Source of the DNA: Hymenopellis radicata
Taxonomy: Eukaryota > Basidiomycota > Agaricomycetes > Agaricales > Physalacriaceae
Assembly: GCA_015501595.1 (NCBI GenBank)
Contig: JADNRX010000002.1
Coordinates: forward strand, 496,001-560,000
Reading direction: 5' to 3'
Length of the DNA: 64,000 nucleotides
The notes under the pieces are model-generated. The model did no database searches and was not told the origin of the DNA. It was given only the letters and a program-made list of their open reading frames with translations. The position numbers were made by a program, and so were the translations under genes. Shown here in pieces: positions 51,796-63,758 of this stretch (positions are counted from its first letter, which is position 1; every line of letters starts with the position of its first letter).

Positions 51796-53625
51796 ATGCT
51801 TTCCAACATAGCGCCTTTCGACGAGACATCGCTCCCCATCTTCCTTGCCTGCGTCACACTGCTTGCTACCGCTGTAGTCGCTTATCGTCGCAGAGCCTTG
51901 TCCAATATTCCTGGACCGTTCCTTGCTCGATGGACGCCGTTGTGGCTTTTCTACTATGCGCGTCGCGGAGACCGTTACATGGCCGTTCACAAAGCTCATG
52001 TCGTAGGTCGTATGTCATGACAACACTTTACCATATTGACCATCGACCTGCCTGTAGCGCCACGGTTCGATGGTCCGCATTGCACCCAACCATATCTCTA
52101 TCAATGATGCAAATGCTATTCCCTTCATCTACGGACATGGCGGAAAGGCGTTCCTGAAGTCAAAGTATTATCATGCTTTCGTTGCTGGAGCGCCGTCCGT
52201 GTTCTCCACCATCGACAAGCACGACCACGCTAGGAAACGCCGTCTTGCGTCCCATGCATTTTCTATCAAGTCTTTGCAGAGCCTGGCGCCGTTCGTCCAT
52301 GAAATTGTGGAACAGTGCGCGATGAAATTGGACTCCTTTGCTCATAGCGGTGCGGTCATTGACACCATGAAATGGTTCAATTTCCTGGCATGGGACGTCA
52401 TCAGCTCGTTGGCCTTCGGAGCACCCATAGGATTTGTCCCACAGGTCAGTACTTTTCCGCTGGATAGTCCGAGTCCTCTGACATCCTCTTGCTTAGGGAT
52501 CTGATCTTGTTGAGGTGCTGACTCCCAACGGGTCGACGTATAGCGAGCATGCGATCCACGTTGTCGACAACCGTGAACATCTTGCCTCTGTGCTTGGGAC
52601 CATGCCGTACTTGCGCCCCTTTGCTAGGTTTATTCCAGATCCGTTCTTCATCCGCGGGCAGAAATCTGCGATCGGCATCACTCTCATTGCACGCGAGCGT
52701 GTCGAGAAGCGGTTGAGGACTAATGCCGACCGCGACGACCTTTTGAATAAACTAATTGAGGCTCGCATGAAAGAAAGCGGGTCCTTGGACGAAAAGCAGG
52801 TTACGGAACTTACCGCAGAAGCGGTGACCATCTTGTATGTTGATGCCATGATGGTTTCCTGTGTCGACTCACAGTTCTCTCTAGGATTGCTGGGTCTCAC
52901 ACCGCAGCCGCGTCAACTGCCGCTATCCTACACTTACTAGTGAAGCACCAGAATGTATACAAGAGGCTGCTTGAGGAGCTCTCAATCTTTGGCGAGAACG
53001 AAATACCTACCTGGGAACAGCTCAAAGACCTGCCGTACTTGCAGGCAACGATTACTGAAGGGTGTGTTGTTGTTATTGTGGTTAGGTTGGCGCCACATCT
53101 GACGCGTCCTTCGTAGACTCCGACACCATGGAACTAACGCTATCGGCCTTCCCCGTATCGTCCCCGATGGCGGTTGGATGTGGAAGGGAAGATACATTCC
53201 TGCTGGCGTAGAGGTCTCTATTCCGGCGTGGACTCTGCAGCACACCGAGGAATACTTCGAGGACCCGTTCGCCTTCCGTCCTGAGCGGTGGTTGGAGAAT
53301 CCGGACCTCCGCAAGTTTAACCTGACCTTTGGTGCTGGTTCGCGTACCTGTGTAAGTGGTTTCCTCATATCAGATTCACGACCCGTAATTGATGTTCTAT
53401 TTTCTTCATAGCTCGGAAAACAGTCAGTCTGCCTACATCTACTGCTCGGTAAACGACTGACTTTTGTGCGGTAGCATCGTTAATATGGAGATGCTCCTGG
53501 TCTTGGCAACTTTCCTTTTGCGGTTCAATGTCGAGCTCGAGGATCCAGTCATGAAAACGATTGAACGATTCCAGCATGAGCCGAGATCTATGAAGGTCAA
53601 GATCACCCCAAGGGCTCATGCTTAG
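51796..53625 (+). CDS. Cytochrome P450 (benzoate-hydroxylase/CYP53-like)
   Basis: Membrane-anchored monooxygenase. Start MLSNIAPFDETSLPIFLACV with a hydrophobic anchor, then IPGPFLARWTPLW (proline hinge). KHDHARKRRLASHAFSIKSL is a C-helix region like that of fungal CYP53-type enzymes. The I-helix is restored by splicing to IAGSHTAAASTAAIL, so the usual acidic residue is His. ExxR is EGLR, joined by a GTGTGT intron. FRPERWLENP follows, and the heme loop LTFGAGSRTC continues in the next exon with LGKNIVNMEMLL. The C terminus is ITPRAHA at stop 53623-53625. About 500 aa. The CYP53 resemblance is weaker than the P450 call; benzoate hydroxylation is only a guess. Confidence 0.85.
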
Positions 53626-54418
53626 AATCTAAGTATGGAGTTAATATGTAATGCACGTCCTGTACTAACAACAAGAAATACACGAAAGACATCGTTCTCT
53701 GATTGCGGATGGCAGGCTTCAGAGCTTGGACCTCGAGGAATGCATTAGGGTCTAAATAGTACGTTAGGCAAATCGAAACAAACACGCTGGCGCCCGTCGA
53801 AAACGGAACATCAAACTGCAACAAACATGACATCCTGGTCCGTGCGCTGACATGGCCCGTGCGCGGGCCGAATCGTATAAAGCTCGCGCCCGAACATTGT
53901 GATTCCTTACCACTCTGGCCTTTTGGCTTAGATCAAGTGTAGTATCTGTTCTTAATAGTTTAACCACTATTACGGAGGCACCGCCTCCCGTATTTGGTTA
54001 TCTAATTTTTGCCGCCCTTGTTCTTCGTGCTCTGCTTGCAACACGGGGACGCGATGACCTTGCCACTGCAGTACAGGCTTGTGTCGTCGGGGGAATCCTC
54101 TCTTTCATTTTGTTAGCGTCTATTCGATTGCTTCCTCTTGGCAGCAATTGGGATGCAACAAAAGAAGAACTTGGATTACTAGTGCTACAGAATTTTGTAG
54201 TGAGGTTGAACTGTTTGCTGAAGATGCTGACTGCTAAGAACGCCACAGTACCCTGACCAGCTGGCTAAGCAAACTTGAAATCCTATAATTACCCTCAGGC
54301 CATGATTCATTAGGAGTGATGTTACAGATGTAATTGCAGTAAAATGAACGGAAGGAGGAAACGGGTATTGAGAGATATACTGGTATCCTCCTGGACCCAC
54401 AACTTGGTCTCGGTCAGG
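53626..54418. other. intergenic, convergent 3' regions
   Basis: Nearly 800 bp between the P450 stop and the stop of the minus-strand gene at 54419. Small open frames (53764-53967, 53998-54246) have no motif. A remnant cannot be ruled out. Confidence 0.4.
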
Positions 54419-55505
54419 TTAAGGTTGAGAAGCCACATAACTCCCGTCACCGTCGCGAATATTTCGAGTTGATGACGAGCCCTTGTAGACCGGGATCATT
54501 GTCAAAGGCGCGGTCAAGATGGTCGTTGCCTCGGTCTTCGGGGCCTTCGGTAGCAGCTTGTACGTGTATGAGAGGCCTTTCGCGGCAATCCTGCTGCCTA
54601 TCCAGTGCATGAATGACACGCCGGGAAGCAAGCCCATAAGGTCTTTGACATCCCAAAAGTCACGATGATGTGTTATGCGATTCTGTTCGTTGAAGGAAAG
54701 GCGGGTCATGATGTGGAGCTGGAAGTGGAAGGGAGATGGAACGGTGAATGACGTTCCCGGAATAGCGAGTGAAGGGGATCCGGGATGATAGGACGGGGAT
54801 GACATGCTCGATCGCGAACGGGAGTGTATGAGCGAATCCGATGCGGCGAACAGTGAGGCTGCATGTGGGTCAGCGTCTACGTGGATTTCTGGTAGGACAA
54901 GAATGTTGAGAGTGTGTTCGACAATGGCTTTGCGCTGCCCGTCTGAGAGCCAAATCAGCGGAGGAACACCATGTTTGGATGGCACTTACCAAAGCTTTCG
55001 TGCTCGCTGATGTGGCCGACTTCGTTCCAGACACGCATTGCCTGGAACAGCGGGTTGCTCATCGCCTCCGGGTCCTGCAGGCGGAGGAGGGTGAACAGCG
55101 CAGCTAAAGGTCTAGGTATATCGAGGGCATGTAGTTTGCGGCCCAGCTTGAAGATGTCGAATATGACGGTACGGGATGTGGCGGTGAGGACAGGGTTTTC
55201 GTAGCTGCAGGCGTTGAATGCCGGCATTCATGAGGTAAAAAAAGCTTGACTTACACTGAGAATAGGTCAGCCAAGAGTCTTGGACGAGATAAAAGTCACG
55301 TACTGGCACTAGACTCGTAATAACGGTCGATGACTTCTGGGGACAGAGTTGCCTCTCCGTAGATTGTATAACAGATATCAAGTGCCGTGGCGTGCATTGA
55401 CACAATCGATAGGTTCGACGCATCGCGCGATAACGCTGACATATCTTTCGACAACTTCAACGGCGACGGCGAATAATTCGAGGTGCTGGTTGCAGTCGGA
55501 ACCAT
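54419..55505 (-). CDS. Uncharacterised basidiomycete protein, possible NTF2-like fold
   Basis: Start MVPTATSTSNYSPSPLKLSK at 55505. It then reads ALDICYTIYGEATLSPEVID and RYYESSAST, and after a short intron YENPVLTATSRTVIFDIF, LGRKLHALDIPRPLAAL and FQAMRVWNEVGHISEHESF. The next exon reads GQRKAIVEHTLNILVLPE, FTVPSPFHFQLHIMTRLSFN, HHRDFWDVKDLMGLLPGV and YTYKLLPKAP, ending YVASQP at stop 54419-54421. The pattern 'RYY...A.YENP...T' and the late 'I..H.DFWDVKDL' resemble NTF2/SnoaL-like proteins, where the pocket is built by these strands. That assignment is by pattern memory only. Three or four exons; intact. Confidence 0.65.
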
Positions 55506-56164
55506 TACTCCAGAGAATCGGGCGTCTATTATGACGCATCGCTGTCAGTGTCTAAGGTCTTAAGGTGCCAACCGTCGGCACGTGTTTCACGGTGTATCCA
55601 TCAACGAGTCAACGTCGGGCGAATTACTCGCCTACAGGATCATCTTTTCCTCGACAAAAATATCTCCAACTCACTACTCCGACTCGGTATAGGTAGTAGC
55701 ATCACCCATCATCATCAGCTGTGCGCAAAATACGGTATTGCTGCTGAAACACCGACCTCTCTGTCAAGTTACAGCTCCGGGATCGCTGGCGCCAGAGAAA
55801 TGCGAATAAGGCACACTGTAATCTGTTTTTCCAGAGTTTGATATATCGTAGCCGACAATACAGTTCACTCAGACCCCCACACACTCTCCAGGCAGTCTAG
55901 TTCTGTGGCCACGTTCGATCCCATTCAAAAATTCATATGCTTTGCGTCAATCAAGGCTGGACACTGCTATTCAATTAAAAGGTTTTGCAGAGGAAAGCAG
56001 AGTAAACGCAGCGCTGTTACAGCTGACTCCATGCAGCGAAAAGCGCCGCACCGGTGTATCAATACAAAGCTGCGAAATCCGTTAAATCTCGCAGCTCGAT
56101 ACAGGAACATCTTGGTTCTGACCGAGTAAATGGGGAATTAAAATATTAAGAGTGCAGCCGTCCT
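55506..56164. other. intergenic
   Basis: About 660 bp with no supported gene; promoter of the minus-strand gene at 55505 on the left, 3' flank of the small gene on the right. Confidence 0.4.
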
Positions 56165-56638
56165 TCACAACGTCGGGTTTGCCGGGGTTCCTGCATTCGA
56201 GTCCATTGCCGCCAGTTGATCAACGAGATCGTCCATGACAGACCGGGTGCGTTGGTGAGTAGACTCTGCAGACAGCGACGAGACAGGCGCGCTGTCGGTG
56301 GGCTGGAAGGATCCAGTCCTCGTGGGCACCAGAACAGATCCAGTTGGTTCGAATCCAGGAGCGATCCGACGAAGCGCTTCTCTGCGTTTGCGTTCCTTCT
56401 CATCATCACGAGCACGAAGAAGAGCCTCCCTCCGTGCCGCATGAGACATCATGGTCGTCCGGCGGGACGACTCGACCGTCAAAATGTGAGGTTCGAGTGT
56501 AAATGGATATACAAACTGCATGGCGCGTTTATATAGTCTACGCGATAAGCGGCCTGTAGACTTACATATGCAGTCACAGAGTCGGGAAGTGGGTGTATAT
56601 CTTGGGGTAGCTCGACCTGACATTTGGGACTCCAGCAT
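56165..56638 (-). CDS. Small uncharacterised charged protein
   Basis: Start MLESQMSGRATPRYTPTSRL at 56638. A GTAAGT intron begins after CDCI. The downstream exon reads MMSHAARREALLRARDDEKE and RKRREALRRIAPGFEPTGSV, continues RTRSVMDDLVDQLAAMDS and ends TPANPTL at 56165-56167. The Arg/Lys/Glu-rich stretch is likely helical. I do not recognise the family. The acceptor of the intron is uncertain, so the joined protein is tentative. A start inside the second exon (MMSHAARR) is possible. Confidence 0.5.
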   Translation of the reverse strand: MLESQMSGRATPRYTPTSRLCDCICKSTGRLSRRLYKRAMQFVYPFTLEPHILTVESSRRTTMMSHAARREALLRARDDEKERKRREALRRIAPGFEPTGSVLVPTRTGSFQPTDSAPVSSLSAESTHQRTRSVMDDLVDQLAAMDSNAGTPANPTL

Positions 56639-57246
56639 TTTGTTCAAATTCTAGACAATAATCGACTTACGGGTCGCGGGACGCGTAGACTCGGTGATTT
56701 GATCAAGGGGACATGGGTAGCGGCGGCATATTGGGCTAATGATACACGTCAGACTAGCATATATGACACAGATTTTCAAAGAAAGGACATTGCTCAGGCA
56801 TTGTTCAAGGGTAAACGATGTTTGATGGTGGCCAAAGGACAACAAACGGAACTCGGACCGGTCTATAGTTGATTGACCTCCTGCCGACCTCCTCGTCGAT
56901 TTCAAGCTGCTTTCAGATGCAACCGGTTTAGAGAACTAACCGTGGCCTTACTCTTTGAGCGCTCTCACGCGCCCTCGCTGCAGACTCAGAGAATGTTACT
57001 ACATGACAGCCACATAACTGATGTCAGCGACTCGCTCTTTTCCGTCTTGTCTGTTCATGTCCAAATAAGCGCGACGATTATATAGCGAAAATCGACTCTC
57101 CCGGCACCTGCTTGTGCATCTACTGTCATTCAATGGTTGTCTTTATGTTGGTGAATCTACCTCGGCGAATATGCTTTGTACTTCGCGTAGGATAAATGCC
57201 AGGTTTGATACTATGTGGTTTCTTCAGTCTCAAAAAGCTATTCAGG
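56639..57246. other. intergenic
   Basis: About 600 bp between the small minus-strand gene and the decayed oxidoreductase. No gene recognised. Confidence 0.4.
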
Positions 57247-58470
57247 ATGTCTACGGCTCTCAAAGCGGTATTCACACCTCTTCAGCTTGGAAATCTCACG
57301 CTTAAGAACATAGTTCTCATGTCTCCCATGACACGAAACCGAGCCATTCCTACCAACGTGCTAACCCCACAATGACAGAGTACTCCAGACAGCGTGCTGG
57401 GGTCGGACTCATTGTCTCCGAAGGTATATTGGTCTCTCAGATCTCAACAATGGTAAGCGCTCTATTCACTCGCATTGATGAGCACTTGACACTGATGCAC
57501 AATTTTCATACTTAGATCAGAGTATCCAAATGCACCTGGCCTCTGGTCCGATGAACAGGTCGATGCGTGGAAGCAAATCACAGACGCTGTCCCTGAGAAG
57601 GCGCTATATCTATGCTCAGGTCATGCATCTACCTCTTTCTCCCTCGGGCACATTGACTCTGCCTTCTCTCCAGCTTTAGCATCTCGGACGTGGCACATCT
57701 CACCCCGATGCGCCCGAACAAGTAGCATCCGGCCAAGTAAGCACTCGTTTGAATTGCCAGGCAATGTATTCACTACCTGGGCAGCCGAGAATATGGTACT
57801 CCCACCGCGATTGATGGCCCCCTCAAGCTGATTGAGTTGTTCAAGACGGCGGCCGTCAACGCCAGTTTTCTACACTCCCTCCCCACTCCTCCGTTCTCTG
57901 ATTCGAACCGGTGTCGTTTGATGCACCAGATATACATCAGCTCCATGCGCTCAACACAAGTGATTTACCGACCTCCAACGCCATCAAATCCAGCTGCTCT
58001 GCAGTCATTTCGGCCTCACTCTTTTCGCCGCATTGTCCAAATTCTCAGGCTGGGGCTCGAATCGCGTCGCAATCGGATTGCATCCCGCGGTGGAGTTCTT
58101 GACGTTGGGTCCGTGCATTCCCCTGCCATTCTCATTCCATCAGCTCATCAATCGTTCTAGAATGCTACTACAAGATACCCTGGTCACATTCAGCTGCTTC
58201 ATCAGAGAGGCTGATAAATTGAAGCTTGTAGTACGAGGACGCCACACCGTGTTGTTGCGACTTATGCAGTCCTTGTCAAAGAGTCGCTGGTCATTGGTAG
58301 TCCGGACTATACTCCTGAAGAAGCTTCGACTGCCATCGAGAGTGGACAGTTGCCGGCTGTATTTTTTGGCCGACCGTGGATCAGAAATCCTGATTTTGCG
58401 AAGAGGATTGAATACTTATGGCAAAGCTTTGACGGAGCCGTTGGACTTTCGGCACGTTGTTTTCTTATGA
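57247..58470 (+). pseudogene. Old yellow enzyme-like NADH:flavin oxidoreductase, decayed
   Basis: The OYE family (FMN-dependent ene-reductases) is recognised from MSTALKAVFTPLQLGNLTL, VLMSPMTRNRAIPTNV, EYSRQRAGVGLIVSEGILV, EYPNAPGLWSDEQVDAWKQI, HPDAPEQVASGQ, FSGWGSNRVAIGLHPAVEF, YTPEEASTAIESGQLPAVFF and GRPWIRNPDFAKRIEYLW. They fall in different frames. A base is missing near 57363-57364 (V..NPTMTEY). A TAG replaces the Trp codon of the LWHLGR block at about 57677. The middle (57860-58010), where the HGANGY-type substrate motif should be, is barely recognisable. Further shifts are needed before VLVKESLVIGSPD. The combination of a nonsense codon and loss of the central region supports a real pseudogene, though some shifts may be assembly errors. 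Confidence 0.8.
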
Positions 58471-58634
58471 GGGGCCATTTCACATGGCTACACTAGAGAA
58501 CATGCTTATAGGGCTCTGTATAATCATAGAGCGAGGTGAATGCCAAGTGAATGTTGAGTGTAAAAGAACGGGCCGGCACTGGCCGTAGGGCCGTTGAACG
58601 GCATCAGCTGGGTTTAAAGTCTCTTCACACTCCC

Positions 58635-61600
58635 ATGTCATCCATTCTGCAGGACAGCAAAGGTCCCAAATCTCCGCCCAAGGGCAAGATAAAGGAGGAA
58701 GTCAGCTGGAATACTGGCTGGTGGGATTTCTACCCGATTGTCGAGCAGCTTTCCCCGAGGTCTGCGCGTTCTCCAGCCAATACGAAGAAATTGCTAAACA
58801 CTGACCATAGACGCGTTGAATGGTCAAACTCGTCAACTATATTCTCTCCCCATGCAAAAGCTCCCCGCGTCCTTGCGCGGCACTTCTCATCGTCGAAAGA
58901 GTTCAACATTCCGATGCCGACGCCGCTCTTCAATGCACCCACTGCGTATGACCCACCTACCGTAATCTCTGTCTCTCCAGATGACCAGTGGCTATTCGCG
59001 TATTTTCCTGGAAAAAGTGCCGATGGTTCTGCCTGTCTTTGGCGTCGCGGGGCCGAAATAGATAACTGGGTCGTCAAGGAATACTGGAGCACCGCGCCGG
59101 GCGCAGGTATAGTTGCAGTCAGCTGGCTTGACCCTCCTCGCGAAGTAGGCGTTCCGTTCCGTCTGTAATAATGATCTACTGACCGTACACCAGTGGACAA
59201 CTGACCCAACGGATCCTTCCTCCGTCTGCCCACCCGTGGACCCCAGACTCCAGTTTCCAACCCCACGCTGCTCCTGGTCACGCAGAACCACCGAGTGACT
59301 CTATGCTATCTGCGCAACTATATTCCGACGCTCAAGATGATCTCGGTATCACTTAGCCAACCTGATTCCGCCAATGAAGGACAAGCCGCGCCTGACGTCG
59401 AACCAGATAACATCAACGTTCTCAGGATCTGCTCTTCTGCAGCCATTGGACTTGGATATGACGGTGATTTGAACTGTTCTATTCGTCTATGGCTCCTGTA
59501 TGAATATCTTCTTGCACAGAATCATCAATACTTGTTGCTACACGCTCTCATGTTCTACCATATCCTCCGCCAAATACAACCAATGATCATTTTAATGCGA
59601 TGGACATGAGCATGCCGCTTGACTTTGAGCAACAACATTCAGAGTTCACTCGCTCAGATGAGCCATGTGGGGAGGATTCCTTCATCAGCTTGACACAAGT
59701 TACTCTCAGATTCGGTGGGATAGCAATGAGTACGCGTCTGCATCTTTATGAGTTTCCAGTATTAAGTTTTATTTGCAGATCTCTCGACTGTACCTCTGGA
59801 GCCTCTTCCTACGGTCACCACAGGGCTCAGTAATCTAACCTTCATATCTCATTCTTCTGTGGAGAAAGGCCTGAAAGGATCGATATATCTCCTTTCCAGC
59901 TTCTTAGATTTTGGAGATTGTACGTACGCCGTCGGAGTCCTTTCCAGTTCCCTCATGCAGTGACCAGATACTGCGCAGCCTCAATCCGTCATCACCTGTC
60001 ATTCGTTCTCTCGGGAAGAGGAGAATGGCGCACTAGCATGGGTACGTACTTCGTGACATTTCTCGGTGTGTCTGATAAGCCCTTTCTTGTAGAAATACAG
60101 CCAAAAATCCTCTCGTTCGTTCGAGGATGAAGTCGTAGGATTTTTGTCACCCGCTAAATCTCGTCCCGGAGGCATATATACTGGCCTGTACTCCACTACT
60201 GGCAGCTTCCTCCTTCGTTCTCAAAAGGAGAAGGAGGTGCAGATAGGTTCCACAAAGTTGCTTCGCATGTTAGTGGACCACACAGTCGTATGATTATCTT
60301 ACAACTGACCATCCGGTACCAGACCGGAGCTGACAGACGACGATAATTACGAACCTTCTCCGATTCTGACATCGACTGCGAAGGCCGGGAGAGAAGGTTC
60401 GTGTTGTACAGATGTTATGACTTGATCTTTGAATGTGTCTCAGTCCCTATCGCCGCCGGCGTTTCTCCGAATGAGGCGCTCATCTGCACTCTGTCCTCTA
60501 ATTTGTTTATAGCACAAGTATCTGTTCATGCCCCACCGAAATGCCCAATCGTGGAATCCGGATTCCCTCCTCTCTCAACTGGCCTCGCTACGGCACTTCT
60601 GGCTCGGAGAACAACAGCTGATATTATACATGTCCTCTCCTTGCCATCCACCTCTTTGGATGAAGTGGCGAATGTTCTCTTTCATGCTTTGACCATCGTA
60701 GAGACGCAGCCAAAGGGTCGGCATACCATTCTAACCTATCAAACATTGGGTACAGCGCTTGAAGTCTACCGGTATGCGAATTCAGCAGGTCGATATCATC
60801 GTTATTCATTCTTGCTAGGAACAGAAGCAGGCGAACGAAAGATCAAAGTGAAAAAGAGTTACTAGATGCTCGTTGGCAATCTGCCCACGATTTGTGTTCT
60901 CTTGCTGCTTGTAATGCCGCCTTCGAGGACTGCAGGGATGCTGACGGTCCCGATCTCAGTGAGTGCGCATACATGAATGCTCGGAGCCAGACTTATCCGG
61001 CCTGCTAGATGCTGTATGGCAGTTTACCGGTGTTTCTACATGGATTATCAACTTCATCGAAAAAGTCATGAAGGAAACTATGCTCAGGAGCATAGGTCAA
61101 GCCTCAACAACTGGGAGCGATGTAGACCTGTTTGGTGCCGATCCTGAACCATGTACGTATGGACAGGACATACCTCTCAGCAAAGCTAACTCTAGCACAG
61201 CGCCTTTAAGTGAACAAGGCTCAGTAGATTCACCCTACCTTCTCCACATCGTACATCCATACGCGCTGAAGAGTTTGAAAAGTGCTCTAAGCAATGTGCG
61301 GACATTCCGGAACAGACTTGGTTCTCTGAACGTCCACGGACAGAACGCACAGATCGCGAAGGAAGTCGTCGTCGACTTGGTCAACTGCGCAAGTGTCGAC
61401 CTCGATGCGTTAGAACCGATCTTAGATGAGTTCATAGAGCAATCGAAAAACATCAGTGGTCTGAGTACATCTCTTCCCACTCTAGTTCGAAACTGACGCG
61501 TTTTGCAGACGAGGATGCTCGAAAGAGTTTGGCCGCATGCGAACCGACTATCTCCATGCACACCTACCTTCAGGATAACATCAGAAGGCTCTGCGACTCC

Positions 61601-61897
61601 GGGGTAATGTCCAAGTCGCGGTTGTACATCAAGCCGAACGAGCTCATTGACGGGTTCGAGAATTTGAGCCTCGAAATGCCGATACAGGGTCAGGACAAGG
61701 ACAAGGACGTTGTATCGAAGGGCGTGCTGATGAAGCGGCCACACTACGTTCAGTGCCTGCGGTGTGATGGACGTTCGGAGGTAGCTCTTCCTGCTAATAG
61801 TGCGGTAACAAATTCTTTGCGCTGGAGGGCATGGGAGAGGCAGTGGATCCCGGCATGTATATGTGGCGGATCTTGGGTAAAAGGTACTTCGTCGTAA
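58635..61897 (+). CDS. MED16: Mediator complex subunit 16 (Sin4-like)
   Basis: Tail-module Mediator subunit linking activators to RNA polymerase II. Start MSSILQDSKGPKSPPKGKIK, then EVSWNTGWWDFYPIVEQLSP. Blocks follow: RRVEWSNSSTIFSPHAKAP, ARHFSSSKEFNIP, YDPPTVISVSPDDQWLFAYF, IDNWVVKEYWSTAPGAG, NPTLLLVTQNHRVTLCYLR and SSILVATRSHVLPYPPPN. They continue with NAMDMSMPLDFEQQ, RPGGIYTGLYSTTGSFLLRS, DGPDL-type and GLLDAVWQFTGVSTWII. The C terminus is RPHYVQCLRCDGRSEVALP and WIPACICGGSWVKGTSS. Apparent breaks near 59.2, 59.47 and 59.93 kb vanish with better introns: acceptor CCCCAG before TPVSNP, intron from GTGATT to GCACAG before ESSILV, and acceptor GACCAG before YTAQPQ. The gene looks intact, about 900 aa or slightly more. 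Confidence 0.9.
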
Positions 61898-62066
61898 GCT
61901 TCAGAATGCAAATGTAATGCCCCCATTGGACTTGACGTGGAAATCGAAAATGCACTAAAGCAAGGCAGGATAGCTACGATCTGAGTGCTCAAGTGCTACC
62001 ACGGTTTCGAACTAACTCGATTTCATATCGTCCCTAGTGTATATAGAAAGACACTTTATAGTTTTG

Positions 62067-63758
62067 CTATTTCTTGCTCGTCGTTGCCAAGATAGAATAA
62101 TGTGCCGCTTTGACTTCTGCTAACCACTCCTTGACGATGTCCTCCTTTACGACATTACTATCCCAAAAGACGTTCATGTACATTATATTGCCTACACTGG
62201 CGGCTCCAAGATATACTTCTCCCGGACGACATCGAAGGTGGGCTGCAGATGACAGGAGACGAATTGTCGGGGTAGAAACTGTTGCTGAGCTGGGGTAATT
62301 CCGAGGTAATATATCATCGACCTTCCTACATGTCAATAATGGTTCAATCGCTCGGACAAAGTACGCACGCGGCCAAAGCTGGAGCCCCCCATGGCAATGA
62401 CAGGTCCATTCTTTCCCATGTCAGGCAGTTGAAGTGCTACATCATCTTCCCTCATAAACGGTGTCTGCATCTTTTGTCCAAGGTTCTTCACATCCTGGAT
62501 CAACCCCGGAAACCTAGCTGCGACAAGCTCCAAGAACAACGGGTGATGGAGATGTCCGTTGGCCTGCTTCTTCATCAACTGACAGCGATAGACAAACCGC
62601 TTCATGGACAAGAGCGAGCCCACGTCCGGAACGGATTTATCTTCGTTGAGCTTGAGCGGCATGAATGGAATCTTGTAGAAGAAGAACCCGATAGCCAGCA
62701 GGACGTTATCGATGCCTCCGTCCTTGTACCACTGCTGGTCTAGGTATGGCCGGATATTGAGAGGCCCTGCGGCCCACATGGGCTCTCGCTTGCGAAACTC
62801 CCATTCATCGTCTGATATCAGACCTTGCGCATAGTGCCGGCATATGATACGCGCCATGGCTAGTTGGGCGATGATCGGGAATGCATTGCCAAATGTGAAG
62901 CCGTGTTTTCGACAAGATTTCACGATGGCTATTGATTGGCTTTCTGTGTAGGACGTTACAATGTTACATGAATGCGCGGGCTTTTCGTTCATGAACGTCG
63001 TGAATGTCCCGGGGAGCGCTTGTCCGCCCTATCAATGTGGGTAAGTAATCGACAATGCAAGACGTATAGATACTCACTATAGTGGTCTTGAGACGCATTT
63101 CGTGAATGACATGCCCTATCGCTTTATGCCAGCGCTGTCTTGCGAGACTGGCGCGTCGTATTGGAAATAAATTGTCGGTGGGGAGTGACAATGCAAGTCT
63201 ATCTTGCACCGAGTATGTGGGGGAAGACGAAGGTGATGACAAAATATCGAGGAGAGCACGCATAGTGGCGTGGTGGGAAATACCATCCGTCATACAATGT
63301 GCCCCATGAAGAAGAAGATGATAGATATTGTCGCGGTCTAATCGTTTGAGAATGAACAGTCGGACGAGCCTCCGGTCATGAAGTAACCGTGTCCCGTTGA
63401 TTATTTTGTCGATGAAGGTATCGGCTTCAGCTTCTGAAGAGACAGGTAAGGACATAACCTCGCCAGGACTACAGGTCTTCAAGAGGTCGGTGTCCACGAC
63501 AAAGTGAATATCCTCATCCAATGGCCCAAGCACCTCGATGTAGGCCCCAAGGAGAGGAAATTTGTGCTTGATGGCTATCCAAGCATTGCAAATCATCTCC
63601 TCGGATACATGATGCCTTTTGTCAGCGATTTCAAAAGCAATGGCCTGAACCGAATCTGTCGCCCCACCAAGAACGTGACCGCGATGGTAGAACTGGAGTT
63701 CGTTGAGTCCTAGAGCGCGCTCGAATACGACAGTCGTGCGTTCCGTCCAAGCCATCAT
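62067..63758 (-). CDS. Condensation/alcohol acetyltransferase-like acyltransferase
   Basis: Start MMAWTERTTVVFERALGLNE at 63758. The early LGLNELQFYHRGH and the catalytic-type motif HGAHCMTDGISHH (HxxxDG as HCMTDG, about residue 150) place it in the chloramphenicol acetyltransferase-like fold shared by NRPS condensation domains and alcohol acetyltransferases. The second exon holds FTFGNAFPIIAQLAMARIIC, an AAGPLNIRPYLD segment and FFFYKIPFMPLKL. The last exon has VYLGAASVGNIMYMNVFWDS and ends ATTSKK at stop 62067-62069. Three exons, about 500 aa. Stand-alone relatives of this kind are common in basidiomycetes and largely uncharacterised. The acceptor and acyl donor are unknown. No other biosynthetic gene is adjacent inside the window. 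Confidence 0.75.

Noticed and set aside
56340..56365. GGTTCGAATCC as a tRNA B box
   Set aside because: It lies inside the minus-strand coding frame (GFEPTGS) and no cloverleaf can be drawn.
59140..59980. Apparent frameshifts in MED16 near 59.22, 59.47 and 59.93 kb
   Set aside because: Alternative introns with exact phase (acceptor CCCCAG before TPVSNP; GTGATT to GCACAG before ESSILV; acceptor GACCAG before YTAQPQ) restore the conserved protein, so no break is needed.
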